Source of the DNA: Cellulomonas sp.
GTDB lineage: Bacteria > Actinomycetota > Actinomycetes > Actinomycetales > Cellulomonadaceae
DNA: 64,000 bases
Assembly (NCBI RefSeq): GCF_017744555.1
Contig: NZ_JAGIBD010000001.1
Coordinates: 429,606 to 493,605 of the forward strand
Reading direction: 5' to 3'
A model generated the notes under the pieces. It worked only from the letters and a program-made list of their open reading frames with translations, had not been told where the DNA came from and did no database searches. Numbering within the stretch: the stretch's first letter is position 1; each line of letters begins with the position of its first letter. This document shows positions 40,197 through 50,654 of this stretch, piece by piece. Position numbers and translations under genes: made by a program.

Positions 40197-41495
40197 ATGT
40201 CGGACGTCGTGACCGCGCCGGTGCAGCTGATCGTGGACGGGCAGTCGCGGGACCTCCCGATCGTGCCCGCGACCGAGGGGAACGACGGCATCGTCGTCTC
40301 GTCGCTCCTGCGCGACACCGGCCTGGTCACCGTGGACCCCGGCTTCATGAACACCGCGTCCTGCGAGTCGAAGATCACCTACATCGACGGCGACGCGGGC
40401 ATCCTGCGCTACCGCGGCTACCCCATCGAGCAGCTCGCCGAGCAGGCGACGTTCCTCGAGGTGGCCTACCTCCTGATCCACGGCGCGCTCCCGACGCCGA
40501 CGGAGCTCGACGCGTTCACGGAGCGGGTCAACCGCCACACGCTCGTCCACGAGGACTTCCGCACGTTCATGGGGACGTTCCCGCGCAACGCGCACCCCAT
40601 GGCCGTGATGTCGTCGGCGATCAACGCGCTGTCCACGTTCTACCCGGAGTCGCTCGACCCGCAGGATCCCGAGACCGTCGAGCTCGCGACCGTCCTCATC
40701 CTCGCGAAGACGCGGACCATCACGTCGTACGTGCACCGCGCCTCCAAGGGCGAGCCGCTGCTCTACCCGGACTACTCGCGCGGGTACGTCGAGGACTTCC
40801 TGCGGATGACGTTCGCGGTGCCCTACCAGCAGTGGGACCCGGACCCGGTCGTGGTGCAGGCGCTCGACAAGCTCCTCATCCTGCACGCGGACCACGAGCA
40901 GAACTGCTCGACGTCGACCGTCCGCATCGTCGGCTCGTCGCAGGCGAACCTGTACGCGTCGGTCGCCGCCGGCATCAACGCGCTGTCCGGCCCGCTGCAT
41001 GGCGGGGCCAACGAGGCCGTGCTCAAGATGCTCACCGAGATCCAGAAGAACGGCGGCGACGCCACCGACTTCATGCGCCGGGTCAAGGACAAGGAGCCGG
41101 GCGTCCGGCTCATGGGCTTCGGGCACCGCGTCTACAAGAACTACGACCCGCGCGCGGCGATCGTGAAGAAGAGCGCCGACGCCGTGCTCGCGGCCCTCGG
41201 CAAGGACGACGAGCTGCTCGACCTGGCCCGCGGCCTCGAGGAGATCGCGCTCAGCGACGACTACTTCATCTCGCGCAAGCTGTACCCGAACGTCGACTTC
41301 TACACGGGCCTCATCTACAAGGCCATGGGCTTCGACGAGCGGATGTTCACGCCGCTGTTCGCGCTCGGCCGGATGCCGGGCTGGATCGCCCAGTGGCGCG
41401 AGATGATGCTCGACCCGCAGACGAAGATCGGCCGGCCGCGGCAGATCTACACGGGGGAGACAGCTCGCGACTACGTGCCGGTCGACGCCCGCTGA
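40197..41495 (+). CDS. gltA: Citrate synthase
   Basis: ITYIDGDAGILRYRGYPIEQLAEQATFLEVAYLLIHG, DHEQNCSTSTVRIVGSSQANLYASVAAGINALSGPLHGGANEAV, GFGHRVYKNYDPRA. Confidence 0.97.
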   Translation: MSDVVTAPVQLIVDGQSRDLPIVPATEGNDGIVVSSLLRDTGLVTVDPGFMNTASCESKITYIDGDAGILRYRGYPIEQLAEQATFLEVAYLLIHGALPTPTELDAFTERVNRHTLVHEDFRTFMGTFPRNAHPMAVMSSAINALSTFYPESLDPQDPETVELATVLILAKTRTITSYVHRASKGEPLLYPDYSRGYVEDFLRMTFAVPYQQWDPDPVVVQALDKLLILHADHEQNCSTSTVRIVGSSQANLYASVAAGINALSGPLHGGANEAVLKMLTEIQKNGGDATDFMRRVKDKEPGVRLMGFGHRVYKNYDPRAAIVKKSADAVLAALGKDDELLDLARGLEEIALSDDYFISRKLYPNVDFYTGLIYKAMGFDERMFTPLFALGRMPGWIAQWREMMLDPQTKIGRPRQIYTGETARDYVPVDAR

Positions 41496-42401
41496 TCAGC
41501 CCGCGAGCGTCACGACGACGCTGCCCGGGCCGACGGGCTCGGCGTCGGTGATCGTCGTCCACGTGTCGCCGTCGGACCGATCCCACACCTGGTCGGCGAC
41601 CTCGACGCGCGTGACGGCGAGCGGCTGCGCGACGGCGACGGCCCACTGCGCGACGGCCCAGCCGAGCCGGGTGCGGTCGGTCTCGGGGCCGAGCGGCCCG
41701 GCGTCGAGCGCGACGTCGATCTCCCCGTCAGCGCTGGGCTGCACCTGCGCGGGTAGGTCGCCGAGGTCGCGCTGCACGCGTGCGACGAGCGCCTGCGCGG
41801 ACCCGCTGCCCGGCGCGGCCTCCGCGAGCGTGCAGGTCAGCGCGTTCGGTGACCACCCGGTGAGTGCGGAGGCGTAGGCGCGGGCGACGCCCTCGTGCTG
41901 GGCGTACGCGTCGGGGAAGCCGGAGCGCTGCACGGCCTGGGCCGCCTCGGTGATGGGCAGCTGTTCGTAGCCGTCGACCTGGGCGAGCCCGTCGTAGAAC
42001 CGGCCCGTCGCGTACACGGGGTCGAGGATCTCCTCGGGAGTGCCCCAGCCCTGTGAGGGCCGCTGCTGGAAGATGCCGAGCGAGTCGCGGTCGCCGCCGG
42101 ACAGGTTGCGGAGCTTGGACTCCTGCAGCGCGGTGGCGAGGGCGATCGTCACGGCCCGCGCGGGGAGGGTACGGCGCACGCCGACGGCCGCGACGAGCGC
42201 GGCGTTGTCGGACTGGTCGGGGGCGAGGAACCAGCGCGTCCCGTCGATGCTGGCCGCGCACCGTTCGGCGACCGGGCTCGCGTCGTGCTGCCGCAGGACG
42301 GTCACCACCAGGGTCACGGCCGCGGCGAGCACGACGAGCACGACGACCAGGCCGCAGCCGGCGCGCGCGGCGCGGCTGCGGCGTGACCGTCGACGAGCCA
42401 C
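41496..42401 (-). CDS. Membrane-anchored lytic-transglycosylase-like protein
   Basis: N-terminal TM; ALATALQESKLRNLSGGDRDSLGIFQQRPSQGWGTPEEILDP. Confidence 0.8.
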   Translation of the reverse strand: MARRRSRRSRAARAGCGLVVVLVVLAAAVTLVVTVLRQHDASPVAERCAASIDGTRWFLAPDQSDNAALVAAVGVRRTLPARAVTIALATALQESKLRNLSGGDRDSLGIFQQRPSQGWGTPEEILDPVYATGRFYDGLAQVDGYEQLPITEAAQAVQRSGFPDAYAQHEGVARAYASALTGWSPNALTCTLAEAAPGSGSAQALVARVQRDLGDLPAQVQPSADGEIDVALDAGPLGPETDRTRLGWAVAQWAVAVAQPLAVTRVEVADQVWDRSDGDTWTTITDAEPVGPGSVVVTLAG

Positions 42402-42404
42402 GGG

Positions 42405-43346
42405 TCAGTTGGCGTGCAGGGCGGCGTTTAGCTCGACGCCCGACCCCTGACGGCCGACCGCCTCGACGCCGCCCGTGAGGGAGTTCCGGCGGAACAGCAC
42501 GCCGTCGACGCCGGCGAGCTCACGGGCCTTGACGACCTTGGGCTCGTCCCCGCCGACGAGCGTGACCTTGGTGCCGGCGGTGACGTAGAGGCCGGCCTCG
42601 ACCACGCAGTCGTCGCCGAGGGGGATGCCGACGCCGGCGTTCGCGCCGAGCAGGCTGCGGCGGCCGATGGACACGACCTCGCGACCGCCGCCGGACAGCG
42701 TGCCCATGATCGACGCGCCGCCGCCGATGTCGGAGCCGTCGCCGACGACGACCCCGGCGGAGATCCGGCCCTCGACCATCGAGGTGCCGAGCGTGCCCGC
42801 GTTGTAGTTGACGAAGCCCTCGTGCATGACGGTCGTGCCGGGGGCGAGGTGGGCGCCCAGCCGGACGCGGTCGGCGTCGGCGATCCGGACGCCGCTGGGG
42901 ACGACGTAGTCCACCATCCGCGGGAACTTGTCGACGCCGAGGACGGTCACGGGCACGCCGGTCGCGGCGCGCAGCCGGGCGCGGGTCGTCTCGAACCCGT
43001 CGACCGCGCACGGCCCGCGGTCGGTCCACACCACGTTGGGCAGGACCGCGAAGATGCCGTCGAGGTTCTGCCCGTGCGGGGCGACGAGCCGGTGCGAGAG
43101 CAGGTGCAGCCGCAGGTACGCGTCGGCGGTGTCGGCGGGCGGGGTGTCGAGGTCCACGACGGTCCGCACGACCTCGACCCGTACGCCGCGCAGGTCGTCG
43201 GTCCGCTCGGCGGCCGTGAGGTCGGCCGGTGCGACCGCGTCGTCGGCGGGTGCGCCGAGCTCCGGGGCGGGGTACCAGACGTCGAGCGTGGTGCCGTCGT
43301 GGGTGAGCGTGGCGAGGCCGAAGCCCCACGCCGTGCGCGCAGTCAT
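42405..43346 (-). CDS. dapD: 2,3,4,5-tetrahydropyridine-2,6-dicarboxylate N-succinyltransferase
   Basis: Left-handed beta-helix hexapeptide repeats; [49 protein letters not shown]. Confidence 0.95.
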   Translation of the reverse strand: MTARTAWGFGLATLTHDGTTLDVWYPAPELGAPADDAVAPADLTAAERTDDLRGVRVEVVRTVVDLDTPPADTADAYLRLHLLSHRLVAPHGQNLDGIFAVLPNVVWTDRGPCAVDGFETTRARLRAATGVPVTVLGVDKFPRMVDYVVPSGVRIADADRVRLGAHLAPGTTVMHEGFVNYNAGTLGTSMVEGRISAGVVVGDGSDIGGGASIMGTLSGGGREVVSIGRRSLLGANAGVGIPLGDDCVVEAGLYVTAGTKVTLVGGDEPKVVKARELAGVDGVLFRRNSLTGGVEAVGRQGSGVELNAALHAN

Positions 43347-43464
43347 GGCGACAACCCTAGGTCAACGGCGACCGCGTCCCGCGCGGTCCGCGCGACCGTC
43401 GCGGCGAGTCCGACGACCCTCGCGACGGCGGAGCCGGGCGGTCGTCCCGGCTAGGGTCGCTCGT

Positions 43465-44583
43465 GTGACGGAGACCGACGCGCGCACCGACCCCACGCCC
43501 GTGCACCTGGACCTGGAGGGCGACCTGGTCGACCTGACCCGGGCACTGTGCGACCTGCCGTCGGTCAGCGGCGACGAGCGGCGGATCGCGGACGCCGTCG
43601 AGACGGCCCTCCGGGCCTACCCGCACCTCGAGGTGCTGCGGGACGGCGACGCGGTCGTCGCCCGGACGTCGACCGGCCGGCCGACGCGTGTCGTGATCGC
43701 GGGGCACCTCGACACGGTGCCGATCGCCGACAACCTGCCGACGCGCGTGGTCGGCGAGGGCGTGCACGCCGAGGTCTGGGGTCGCGGCACGGTCGACATG
43801 AAGGCGGGTGTCGCCGTCCAGCTCGCGCTCGCCGCCGAGCTCGACGCACCGACGCACGACGTCACGTGGGTGTTCTACGACCACGAGGAGGTCGCCGCGG
43901 ACCTCAACGGCCTCGGTCGTCTGGCGAGCCAGCACCCCGACTGGCTCGCGGCCGACTTCGCGGTGCTGTGCGAGCCGACCGCCGGCGGCCTGGAGGGCGG
44001 CTGCAACGGCACGATGCGCGTCGAGGTGCGGCTCGCGGGCGTCGCGGCCCACTCGGCGCGCGCCTGGACGGGCGTGAACGCCGTGCACGCCGCCGGCGAG
44101 GTGCTGCGCCGGCTCGAGGCGTACGAGCCGCGGTCCGTCGAGGTGGACGGGCTGGTGTACCGCGAGAGCCTCAACGCGGTGCTCATCTCGGGCGGCACCG
44201 CGACGAACGTCATCCCCGACGCCTGCGTCGTCACCGTGAACTACCGGTTCGCCCCGTCGGCGTCCGTCGAGCAGGCCGAGGCGCACGTCCGCGAGCTGTT
44301 CGAGGGCTACGACGTGGTGGTCGTGGACGCGGCCCCCGGCGCCCGTCCGGGGCTCGACGATCCCGCGGCACGCGACTTCGCCGCCGCGGTGCTCGCCGTG
44401 ACGGGCGGTGCACCGGCGCCCAAGTACGGCTGGACCGACGTCGCCCGGTTCTCGGCGATGGGCATCCCCGCCGTGAACTTCGGCCCAGGCGACCCGCTGC
44501 TCGCGCACAAGGCCGACGAGCGCTGCCCGGTGGCGCAGATCGCCGTCACGCACCTCGCCCTGCGGGCCTGGCTGACCGCCTGA
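43465..44583 (+). CDS. dapE: Succinyl-diaminopimelate desuccinylase
   Basis: [70 protein letters not shown]. Confidence 0.95.
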   Translation: MTETDARTDPTPVHLDLEGDLVDLTRALCDLPSVSGDERRIADAVETALRAYPHLEVLRDGDAVVARTSTGRPTRVVIAGHLDTVPIADNLPTRVVGEGVHAEVWGRGTVDMKAGVAVQLALAAELDAPTHDVTWVFYDHEEVAADLNGLGRLASQHPDWLAADFAVLCEPTAGGLEGGCNGTMRVEVRLAGVAAHSARAWTGVNAVHAAGEVLRRLEAYEPRSVEVDGLVYRESLNAVLISGGTATNVIPDACVVTVNYRFAPSASVEQAEAHVRELFEGYDVVVVDAAPGARPGLDDPAARDFAAAVLAVTGGAPAPKYGWTDVARFSAMGIPAVNFGPGDPLLAHKADERCPVAQIAVTHLALRAWLTA

Positions 44584-44688
44584 CGGAGGTGTCGTCCCGG
44601 CCACGGGCGGGTGACGAACAGGCGGCAGCCGTGGATCACCCACGTCGTCCGACGCGTCAGCGCCGGTGACGCGCCTACAGTCGAGCGC

Positions 44689-45510
44689 ATGAGCGACGAC
44701 GGTCAGCCCGCCCCGGGCCACGGGTACCGCAAGGGTCCGGTGCTGCTGCGCGGGCAGCAGATCCCGACCACCACGTCCGACCAGAGGTTGCTGAGCCGGA
44801 CCGACCCGGCCAGCTGGCTGCACGACGACCCCTGGCGCGTCATGCGGATCCAGAGCGAGTTCGTCGAGGGCTTCGGCGCCCTCGCCGAGGTCGGCCCGGC
44901 GGTGAGCGTGTTCGGCTCGGCGCGGGTGCCCGCGGACCACCCGGACTACGCACTCGGCGTCGAGGTTGGCAGCCGGCTCGCGGAGGCCGGCTACGCGGTC
45001 ATCACGGGTGGCGGTCCCGGGATCATGGAGGCCGCGAACTGCGGCGCGAAGAAGGCGGGTGGCCTGTCGGTGGGGCTCGGCATCGAGCTGCCGTTCGAGC
45101 AGGGCATGAACGACTACGTCGACCTGGGCGTGAACTTCCGCTACTTCTTCGCGCGCAAGACGATGTTCGTGAAGTACTCCGAGGGCTTCGTGGTGCTGCC
45201 CGGCGGGTTCGGCACGTTCGACGAGCTCTTCGAGGCGCTCACCCTGGTGCAGACGCACAAGGTGATCAGCTTCCCGATCGTGCTCGTCGGCTCGGACTAT
45301 TGGAGGGGCCTCATCGAATGGGCCTCCGGACCGGTGCTGGCGCGCGGCATGATCTCTCCCGTGGACCTGGACCTCATCAAGATCGTCGACACCGCCGAGG
45401 AGGCGGTCGCGATCGTGCTCGAGCGTGGCGCGGAGCTGCGCGCCGAGGAGGAGAGCGCCGCCGCGGCGACGGCGCAGGCCCAGCAGGCGGCCGAGAGCTC
45501 CACGCGGTGA
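44689..45510 (+). CDS. TIGR00730/LOG family Rossmann-fold protein
   Basis: VSVFGSARVPADHPDY, ITGGGPGIMEAAN, EGFVVLPGGFGTFDELFEALTLVQTHK. Confidence 0.94.
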   Translation: MSDDGQPAPGHGYRKGPVLLRGQQIPTTTSDQRLLSRTDPASWLHDDPWRVMRIQSEFVEGFGALAEVGPAVSVFGSARVPADHPDYALGVEVGSRLAEAGYAVITGGGPGIMEAANCGAKKAGGLSVGLGIELPFEQGMNDYVDLGVNFRYFFARKTMFVKYSEGFVVLPGGFGTFDELFEALTLVQTHKVISFPIVLVGSDYWRGLIEWASGPVLARGMISPVDLDLIKIVDTAEEAVAIVLERGAELRAEEESAAAATAQAQQAAESSTR

Positions 45511-46469
45511 CGGCGCCGCCCGCGGCCGCGGTCGAGCCGGTGCCCGGCGGGGTCCCTGCCGCGGGTGCGCCGCTGCGGCTGCGGGACCGGGTGATCGGCC
45601 CGGAGCGACCGGTCGTGATGGCGGTCGTCAACCGCACCCCGGACTCGTTCTACGCGCCCGCCCGGTACGACGACGCCTCGGCCGACGCCGCCGTCGCGCG
45701 GGCGGAGGAGGAGGGCGCCGACATCGTCGACCTCGGCGGGGTCCGCGCCGGTCGCGGGCCGAGGGTCGAGCCCGACGAGGAGATCGCCCGGGTCGTCCCG
45801 CTCGTCGCACGCGTCCGGCGACGCCACCCCGGTCTGCTCGTCAGCATCGACACGTGGCGTGCGGACGTCGCGCGTGCGGCGGCCGACGAGGGCGTCGACC
45901 TGGTCAACGACACGTGGGCCGGGCACGACCCGCGGCTTGTCGAGGTGGCCGCGGAGCGCGGGCTCGGCGTCGTGTGCTCCCACACGGGCGGGGCCCGCCC
46001 GCGGACCGACCCGTTCCGCGTCGCGTACGCGCGGACCGGGCCGGGCACGGGGGACCGGTTCGACGAGGTGGACGGCGTTCTCGACGACGTCGTCGCGACC
46101 GTCTCGGCCGCCGCGGCGCGCGCCGTCGCGCTGGGGATCGACCCCGGCAGCGTGCTCGTCGACCCCACGCACGACTTCGGCAAGAACACGTGGCACTCGC
46201 TGCACCTCGTCCGTCGCACGCAGGCGCTGGTCGCCCTGGGGCACCCTGTCCTCATGGCGTTGTCGCGCAAGGACTTCGTGGGCGAGTCCCTCGACCTGCC
46301 CGCCGAGGAGCGGCTCGAGGGCACGCTCGCCGCGACGTCGGTGGCGGCCTGGCTCGGCGCCCGGGTGTTCCGTGCGCACGACGTCGCCGCGACCCGGCGG
46401 ACCCTCGACATGGTCGCGACGATCCGCGGCGACCGCCCGCCCGTGCGCGCCGTGCGGGGTCTGGCATGA
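45507..46469 (+). CDS. folP2: Dihydropteroate synthase paralog, FolP2-like
   Basis: PVVMAVVNRTPDSFYAPARYDD, DLGGVRAGRGPRVEPDEEIARVVPLV, SIDTWRADVARAA, NDTWAGHDP, HTGGARPRTDPFRVAYA, DPTHDFGKNT, VRGLA C-terminus. Confidence 0.88.
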   Translation: MTAPPAAAVEPVPGGVPAAGAPLRLRDRVIGPERPVVMAVVNRTPDSFYAPARYDDASADAAVARAEEEGADIVDLGGVRAGRGPRVEPDEEIARVVPLVARVRRRHPGLLVSIDTWRADVARAAADEGVDLVNDTWAGHDPRLVEVAAERGLGVVCSHTGGARPRTDPFRVAYARTGPGTGDRFDEVDGVLDDVVATVSAAAARAVALGIDPGSVLVDPTHDFGKNTWHSLHLVRRTQALVALGHPVLMALSRKDFVGESLDLPAEERLEGTLAATSVAAWLGARVFRAHDVAATRRTLDMVATIRGDRPPVRAVRGLA

Positions 46470-47731
46470 GCGCGCCCGCCGAGCTGCCCACGACGCAGGA
46501 CGACGAGCGCCCGTCGGCCGTCATGCCGCGCTGGGACCCGCGCAGGTGGCCGTGGTGGGTGCAGGCGCTCGCCGTGTACGGCGCCGCGCGACTGTTCAGC
46601 GGCATCGCGTTCGTCGTCACCGCGCAGCACCAGGTCGAGAGCTACTTCGGTCCCGCGGACCCGTCGTACCTGCGGTTCACGGGCGGCTGGTGGGACGCGC
46701 TGTGGTACCAGCAGATCGCCGAGGGCGGGTACCCGTCCGAGCTGCCGCGCGACGAGCAGGGGGTCGTGCAGCAGAACCCGTGGGCGTTCTTCCCGCTGTT
46801 CCCGTTCCTCGTCCGCGGGCTCATGACGATCACGACGGCGCCGTGGCACGTGGTCGCGCCGCTCACCGCGCTCGTGCTCGGCGGCGCCGCGATGGTCGTC
46901 ATCCACCGGCTCGTCGAGCGTGGTGCGCCGCGGGCGGTCGCCGCGCGGCCGGGCCTGCCGCTCGCGACGGTGCTGCTCGTCAGCGTGTTCCCCACGGCCG
47001 TCGTCCTGCAGGTCGGGTACACCGAGTCGCTCGCGCTCCTGCTCATCGCGTCGGCGCTCCTCCTGCTCGTCCAGCGGCGTTACCTGCCGACGGCCCTGGT
47101 GGTGCTGGCCCTCGGGTTCACGCGCGCGGTGGCCCTGCCGATGGCCGCCGTGATCGTCGTGCACGCGGTGGTGCGCTGGTGGGGGAGCCGTCGTGGCACC
47201 GACCACCTGGGCCTGCGGGACGCGGCCGGCCTGGTCGCGCTCGCGGCCTCGGCCGTCGTCTCGGGCGTCGCGTGGCCGCTCATCTGCGGGTGGGTGACCG
47301 GCGAGAAGGACGGGTACCTGCTCACGCAGGAGTCGTGGCGCGGCGTGCACGAGGTCGTGCCGTTCGGCGCGTGGGGATATGTGTCACATTTCTGGTTCCA
47401 CGAGTGGGCCTGGTGGGTGGTCGGTGCGGGTGCGCTGCTGGTCCTCGCGACGCTCGTCGTGCCCGCGGCGTGGCGGCTCGGCAACGAGCTGCACACGTGG
47501 CCGGCCGCCTACGTGCTGTACATCGCAGCGGCCATCGAGCCGGGCAGCAGCCTGGCCCGGTTCCTGCTGCTGGCCTTCCCGCTCGGCGCCGTGACCGCGG
47601 GCGTCGTCACCCGGCCGACCGTCGCGCGGCGCGTCTGGCTGGGCGCGGTCGTCGTCGTGATGCTCGGGCTGCAGCTCGTCTGGATCTGGAACACGTGGCG
47701 GCTCACGCCGCCGTACGGCTGGCCGCCGTGA
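46466..47731 (+). CDS. PIG-V-like glycosyl(mannosyl)transferase, multi-pass membrane protein
   Basis: FTGGWWDALWYQQIAEGGYP...NPWAFFPLFPFLVRG, many TM; ATGA overlap with folP2-like gene. Confidence 0.85.
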   Translation: MSAPAELPTTQDDERPSAVMPRWDPRRWPWWVQALAVYGAARLFSGIAFVVTAQHQVESYFGPADPSYLRFTGGWWDALWYQQIAEGGYPSELPRDEQGVVQQNPWAFFPLFPFLVRGLMTITTAPWHVVAPLTALVLGGAAMVVIHRLVERGAPRAVAARPGLPLATVLLVSVFPTAVVLQVGYTESLALLLIASALLLLVQRRYLPTALVVLALGFTRAVALPMAAVIVVHAVVRWWGSRRGTDHLGLRDAAGLVALAASAVVSGVAWPLICGWVTGEKDGYLLTQESWRGVHEVVPFGAWGYVSHFWFHEWAWWVVGAGALLVLATLVVPAAWRLGNELHTWPAAYVLYIAAAIEPGSSLARFLLLAFPLGAVTAGVVTRPTVARRVWLGAVVVVMLGLQLVWIWNTWRLTPPYGWPP

Positions 47732-47923
47732 CGATCCGCTCGGGGCTGGACGCGCGTCCGGTCGTACGCCCGGTCGGGGGTCGCGGCGTGCGTCAGCCGA
47801 GGTGGGGGCCCTCGCGGTGAACTAGGATGAGCGCGGACAACCGGCAGCTCGGGCCGTTCACCCGTGCGCGTCAGCGCACGGCGAGGCCTGGTCGGGACGC
47901 ACGAGGCGAAGGAGAGGCCCCGC

Positions 47924-48091
47924 ATGGCCGCGATGAAGCCGAGGACCGGTGACGGACCGCTCGAGGTGACCAAGGAGGGACGAGGCATCGTGATGCGCGT
48001 CCCGCTCGAGGGCGGCGGACGGCTGGTGGTCGAGCTCAACGCGACCGAGGCCGCCGAGCTGGGCGAGGCTCTGACGTCCGTCGTCTCCTGA
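47924..48091 (+). CDS. DUF3117 family protein
   Basis: MAAMKPRTGDGPLEVTKEGRGIVMRVPLEGGGRLVVELNATEAAELGEALTSVVS. Confidence 0.95.
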   Translation: MAAMKPRTGDGPLEVTKEGRGIVMRVPLEGGGRLVVELNATEAAELGEALTSVVS

Positions 48092-48107
48092 CGGCGGACC
48101 TAGTCGT

Positions 48108-49730
48108 ATGGCACGGACGGCGGACTCGCGACCTCGGTCGGCAGACGCGGTGATCGGCCGGACCCCGCCGGCCGTCGTCCTCGACGGCGCCGCGCTGGCC
48201 GGCTCGCCCCTCCTCACGGACGGCACGGTGGACGCCGTCGCCGTCCCGGTCGCTCCCGCGGGACCGGGTGACGAGGGCGTCCAGCCGCGCCCGGGCTCGG
48301 CGCAGGCCGCCGCCCGGTACGGCGTCGACCTCGCCGAGATCGCCGAGCGCGTGCACCTCACGGGAGCCGCGGGCGAGGCGTACGTGCTCCAGCTGCCGCG
48401 ACCCGTCGGGTCGGCCGTCGTCCTGCCGTGGTCCGACCTGCCGCCCCGGCTGGTGCTCGTCGGCGTCGGCGACGGCACGCCGGGCGACCTGCGCCGGGCC
48501 GGTGCCGCGCTCGCCCGGGCCACGCGAGGGCTCGGCCGGGTCGTCACGACCCTCGGCGCGCACCGAGGCCAGTCGGCGTCGGACCAGGCGACTGCCGCGC
48601 GTGCCCTCACCGAGGGCTTCCTCCTCGCGGCGTACACGCCCCCGACCGCCGCCACCAAGTCGTCACCCGAGACACCGCCCGCCGAGCTCGTCCTGCTGGA
48701 GCGGGACGGCGGCCGCGCGGGTGCCGCGGTGGAGGCGGGCCGCGTCGCCGCCCAGGCCACCTGGCTCGCGCGCGACCTGGCGACCACCCCGTCGAGCACC
48801 AAGAACCCCGCGTGGATGGCCGACCAGGCCGTCCGGCTCGCCACGGCGGCCGGGCTCGACGTCGACGTGCGCGGGCCGCGTGAGCTCGAGGCCGGCGGGT
48901 TCGGCGGCATCCTCGCCGTCGGCGCCGGCTCGGCGTCGCCGCCGCGGCTCGTCACGGTCACGTACACGCCGTCGACGGGCGGGCGGGGCGCCGGCGTCCG
49001 GCACGTCGTGCTCGTCGGCAAGGGCATCACGTACGACACGGGTGGCCTGTCCATCAAGCCGCGCGAGGCCATGGTGCCCATGAAGACCGACATGACCGGC
49101 GCCGCCGTCGCGCTGGCCACCGTGCTCGGTGCCGCTCAGGCCGGCGTCGGGCACCAGGTGACGGCCGTGCTGCCGCTCGCCGAGAACCACTTCGGCGGTG
49201 CGTCGTACCGGCCGGGCGACGTGCTGCGGCTGTTCGGCGGCACGACCGTCGAGATCGCGAACACGGACGCCGAGGGGCGGCTGGTGCTCGCGGACGCGCT
49301 CGCGTGGGCCGACGCGACGCTCGACCCCGACGTGGTCATCGACGTCGCGACGCTGACCGGGGCGGCGACGCTCGGGCTCGGCAAGCAGCACGCCGCGTTG
49401 TACGGCACGGACGACGACCTCGTCGCGGCCCTCGCCGACGCGGGGGAGCGGTCCGGTGAGCTCGCGTGGCACATGCCGCTGGTCGACGAGTACGAGGAGG
49501 CCGTTCGCTCGGACGTCGCCGACCTGCGCCACGTGCCGTCCGACAAGCACATCGGCGGCGGGTCGATCACCGCGGCGCTGTTCCTGCGGCACTTCGTCGG
49601 GCAGCGCCGGTGGGCGCACCTCGACATCGCGGGACCGGCGCGCGCCACAGCGGACCGCCACGAGGTGACCGAGGGGGCGACCGGGTTCGGTGCCCGGCTC
49701 CTGCTGCAGTACCTGACCGACCTCACCTGA
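48108..49730 (+). CDS. pepA: Leucyl aminopeptidase (M17)
   Basis: LVGKGITYDTGGLSIKPREAMVPMKTDMTGAAVA, NTDAEGRLVLADAL, DVATLTGAA. Confidence 0.96.
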   Translation: MARTADSRPRSADAVIGRTPPAVVLDGAALAGSPLLTDGTVDAVAVPVAPAGPGDEGVQPRPGSAQAAARYGVDLAEIAERVHLTGAAGEAYVLQLPRPVGSAVVLPWSDLPPRLVLVGVGDGTPGDLRRAGAALARATRGLGRVVTTLGAHRGQSASDQATAARALTEGFLLAAYTPPTAATKSSPETPPAELVLLERDGGRAGAAVEAGRVAAQATWLARDLATTPSSTKNPAWMADQAVRLATAAGLDVDVRGPRELEAGGFGGILAVGAGSASPPRLVTVTYTPSTGGRGAGVRHVVLVGKGITYDTGGLSIKPREAMVPMKTDMTGAAVALATVLGAAQAGVGHQVTAVLPLAENHFGGASYRPGDVLRLFGGTTVEIANTDAEGRLVLADALAWADATLDPDVVIDVATLTGAATLGLGKQHAALYGTDDDLVAALADAGERSGELAWHMPLVDEYEEAVRSDVADLRHVPSDKHIGGGSITAALFLRHFVGQRRWAHLDIAGPARATADRHEVTEGATGFGARLLLQYLTDLT

Positions 49731-49758
49731 GCCCGGCGCTCGGCCGGGGCGCGTCAGG

Positions 49759-50391
49759 TCAGCGGCGGACGGCCACGAGGAGCCCGTCGCCCGACGGGAG
49801 CATCGCGGGCAGCAGGCGGTCGTCGCCGCGCACGGTCCGGCCGACCTCGCGGATGATCGTCGTCAGCTCGTCGCGGCGGGCCGGGTCGGCCACACGGTCG
49901 TGCCACAGGGCGTTGTCCACGGCGAGGACCCCACCGGGCCGTAGCAGGCGAACCGCCTGCTCGACGTACCCGGGGTACGACTCCTTGTCGGCGTCGACGA
50001 ACACCATGTCGTACCCGCCGTCGGTCAGGCGCGGGAGCACGTCGAGCGCGCGACCGGAGATCGTCCTCGTGCGCGTCGGCCGCAGCCCCTCCTCGGTGAA
50101 CGCCTCCTTCGCGGCGCGCTGGTGCTCGACCTCGAGGTCGATCGTCGTGAGCACGCCGTCCGACGGCATGCCGCGCAGCAGGTAGAGCGAGCCGACGCCC
50201 GTCCCGGTGCCGATCTCGACGACGGCACGCGCACCCGCGGCCGCCGCGAGCACCGACAGAGCCGCGCCGGCACCGGGCAGCACGGGGGAGCAGCCGAGCT
50301 GCGCGGCGCGCTCCCGGGCACGCAGCAGCACGTCGTCCTCGGGGAGGAACTCCTCGCTGTAGACCCAGCTCTGGGCCTTGTCGGTGGAGAT
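49759..50391 (-). CDS. SAM-dependent O-methyltransferase (Rv1220c-like)
   Basis: VVEIGTGTGVGSLYLLRGMPSDGVLTTIDLEVEHQRAAKEAF; frame extends upstream of the GTG at 50331 to an ATC at 50391 preceded by GGGAGG; no ATG/GTG/TTG/CTG before an upstream in-frame stop. Confidence 0.88.
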   Translation of the reverse strand: MSTDKAQSWVYSEEFLPEDDVLLRARERAAQLGCSPVLPGAGAALSVLAAAAGARAVVEIGTGTGVGSLYLLRGMPSDGVLTTIDLEVEHQRAAKEAFTEEGLRPTRTRTISGRALDVLPRLTDGGYDMVFVDADKESYPGYVEQAVRLLRPGGVLAVDNALWHDRVADPARRDELTTIIREVGRTVRGDDRLLPAMLPSGDGLLVAVRR

Positions 50392-50654
50392 GGCGGCCTC
50401 CCGGCGGTGCTGGTGGTGCGGTGGGAACTCGTCTGGCGAGGTGCGGCGACCGTGCCGCGAAAGCGCTGGTGGGCGCTGGTCGCGGCCAGCCTATCGGCCG
50501 GTGCCCCGGGACAACGGCAGGCGGGACCGCCGGCGCAGTGGCCACCGGGCGGAACTTCTGAGGGTCCGGCGGCGTTGCTCCCGTTCGTACAGGTCGGCCC
50601 GACCTGGGACACTGAGGACCCGCACCACCGCAGCCCCGAAGGAGAACCGAGGAC

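Noticed and set aside
45507-46469. Canonical folP (folate biosynthesis)
   Set aside because: Active-site motifs deviate and no folK/folB/folE neighbours are present; assigned FolP2-like instead.
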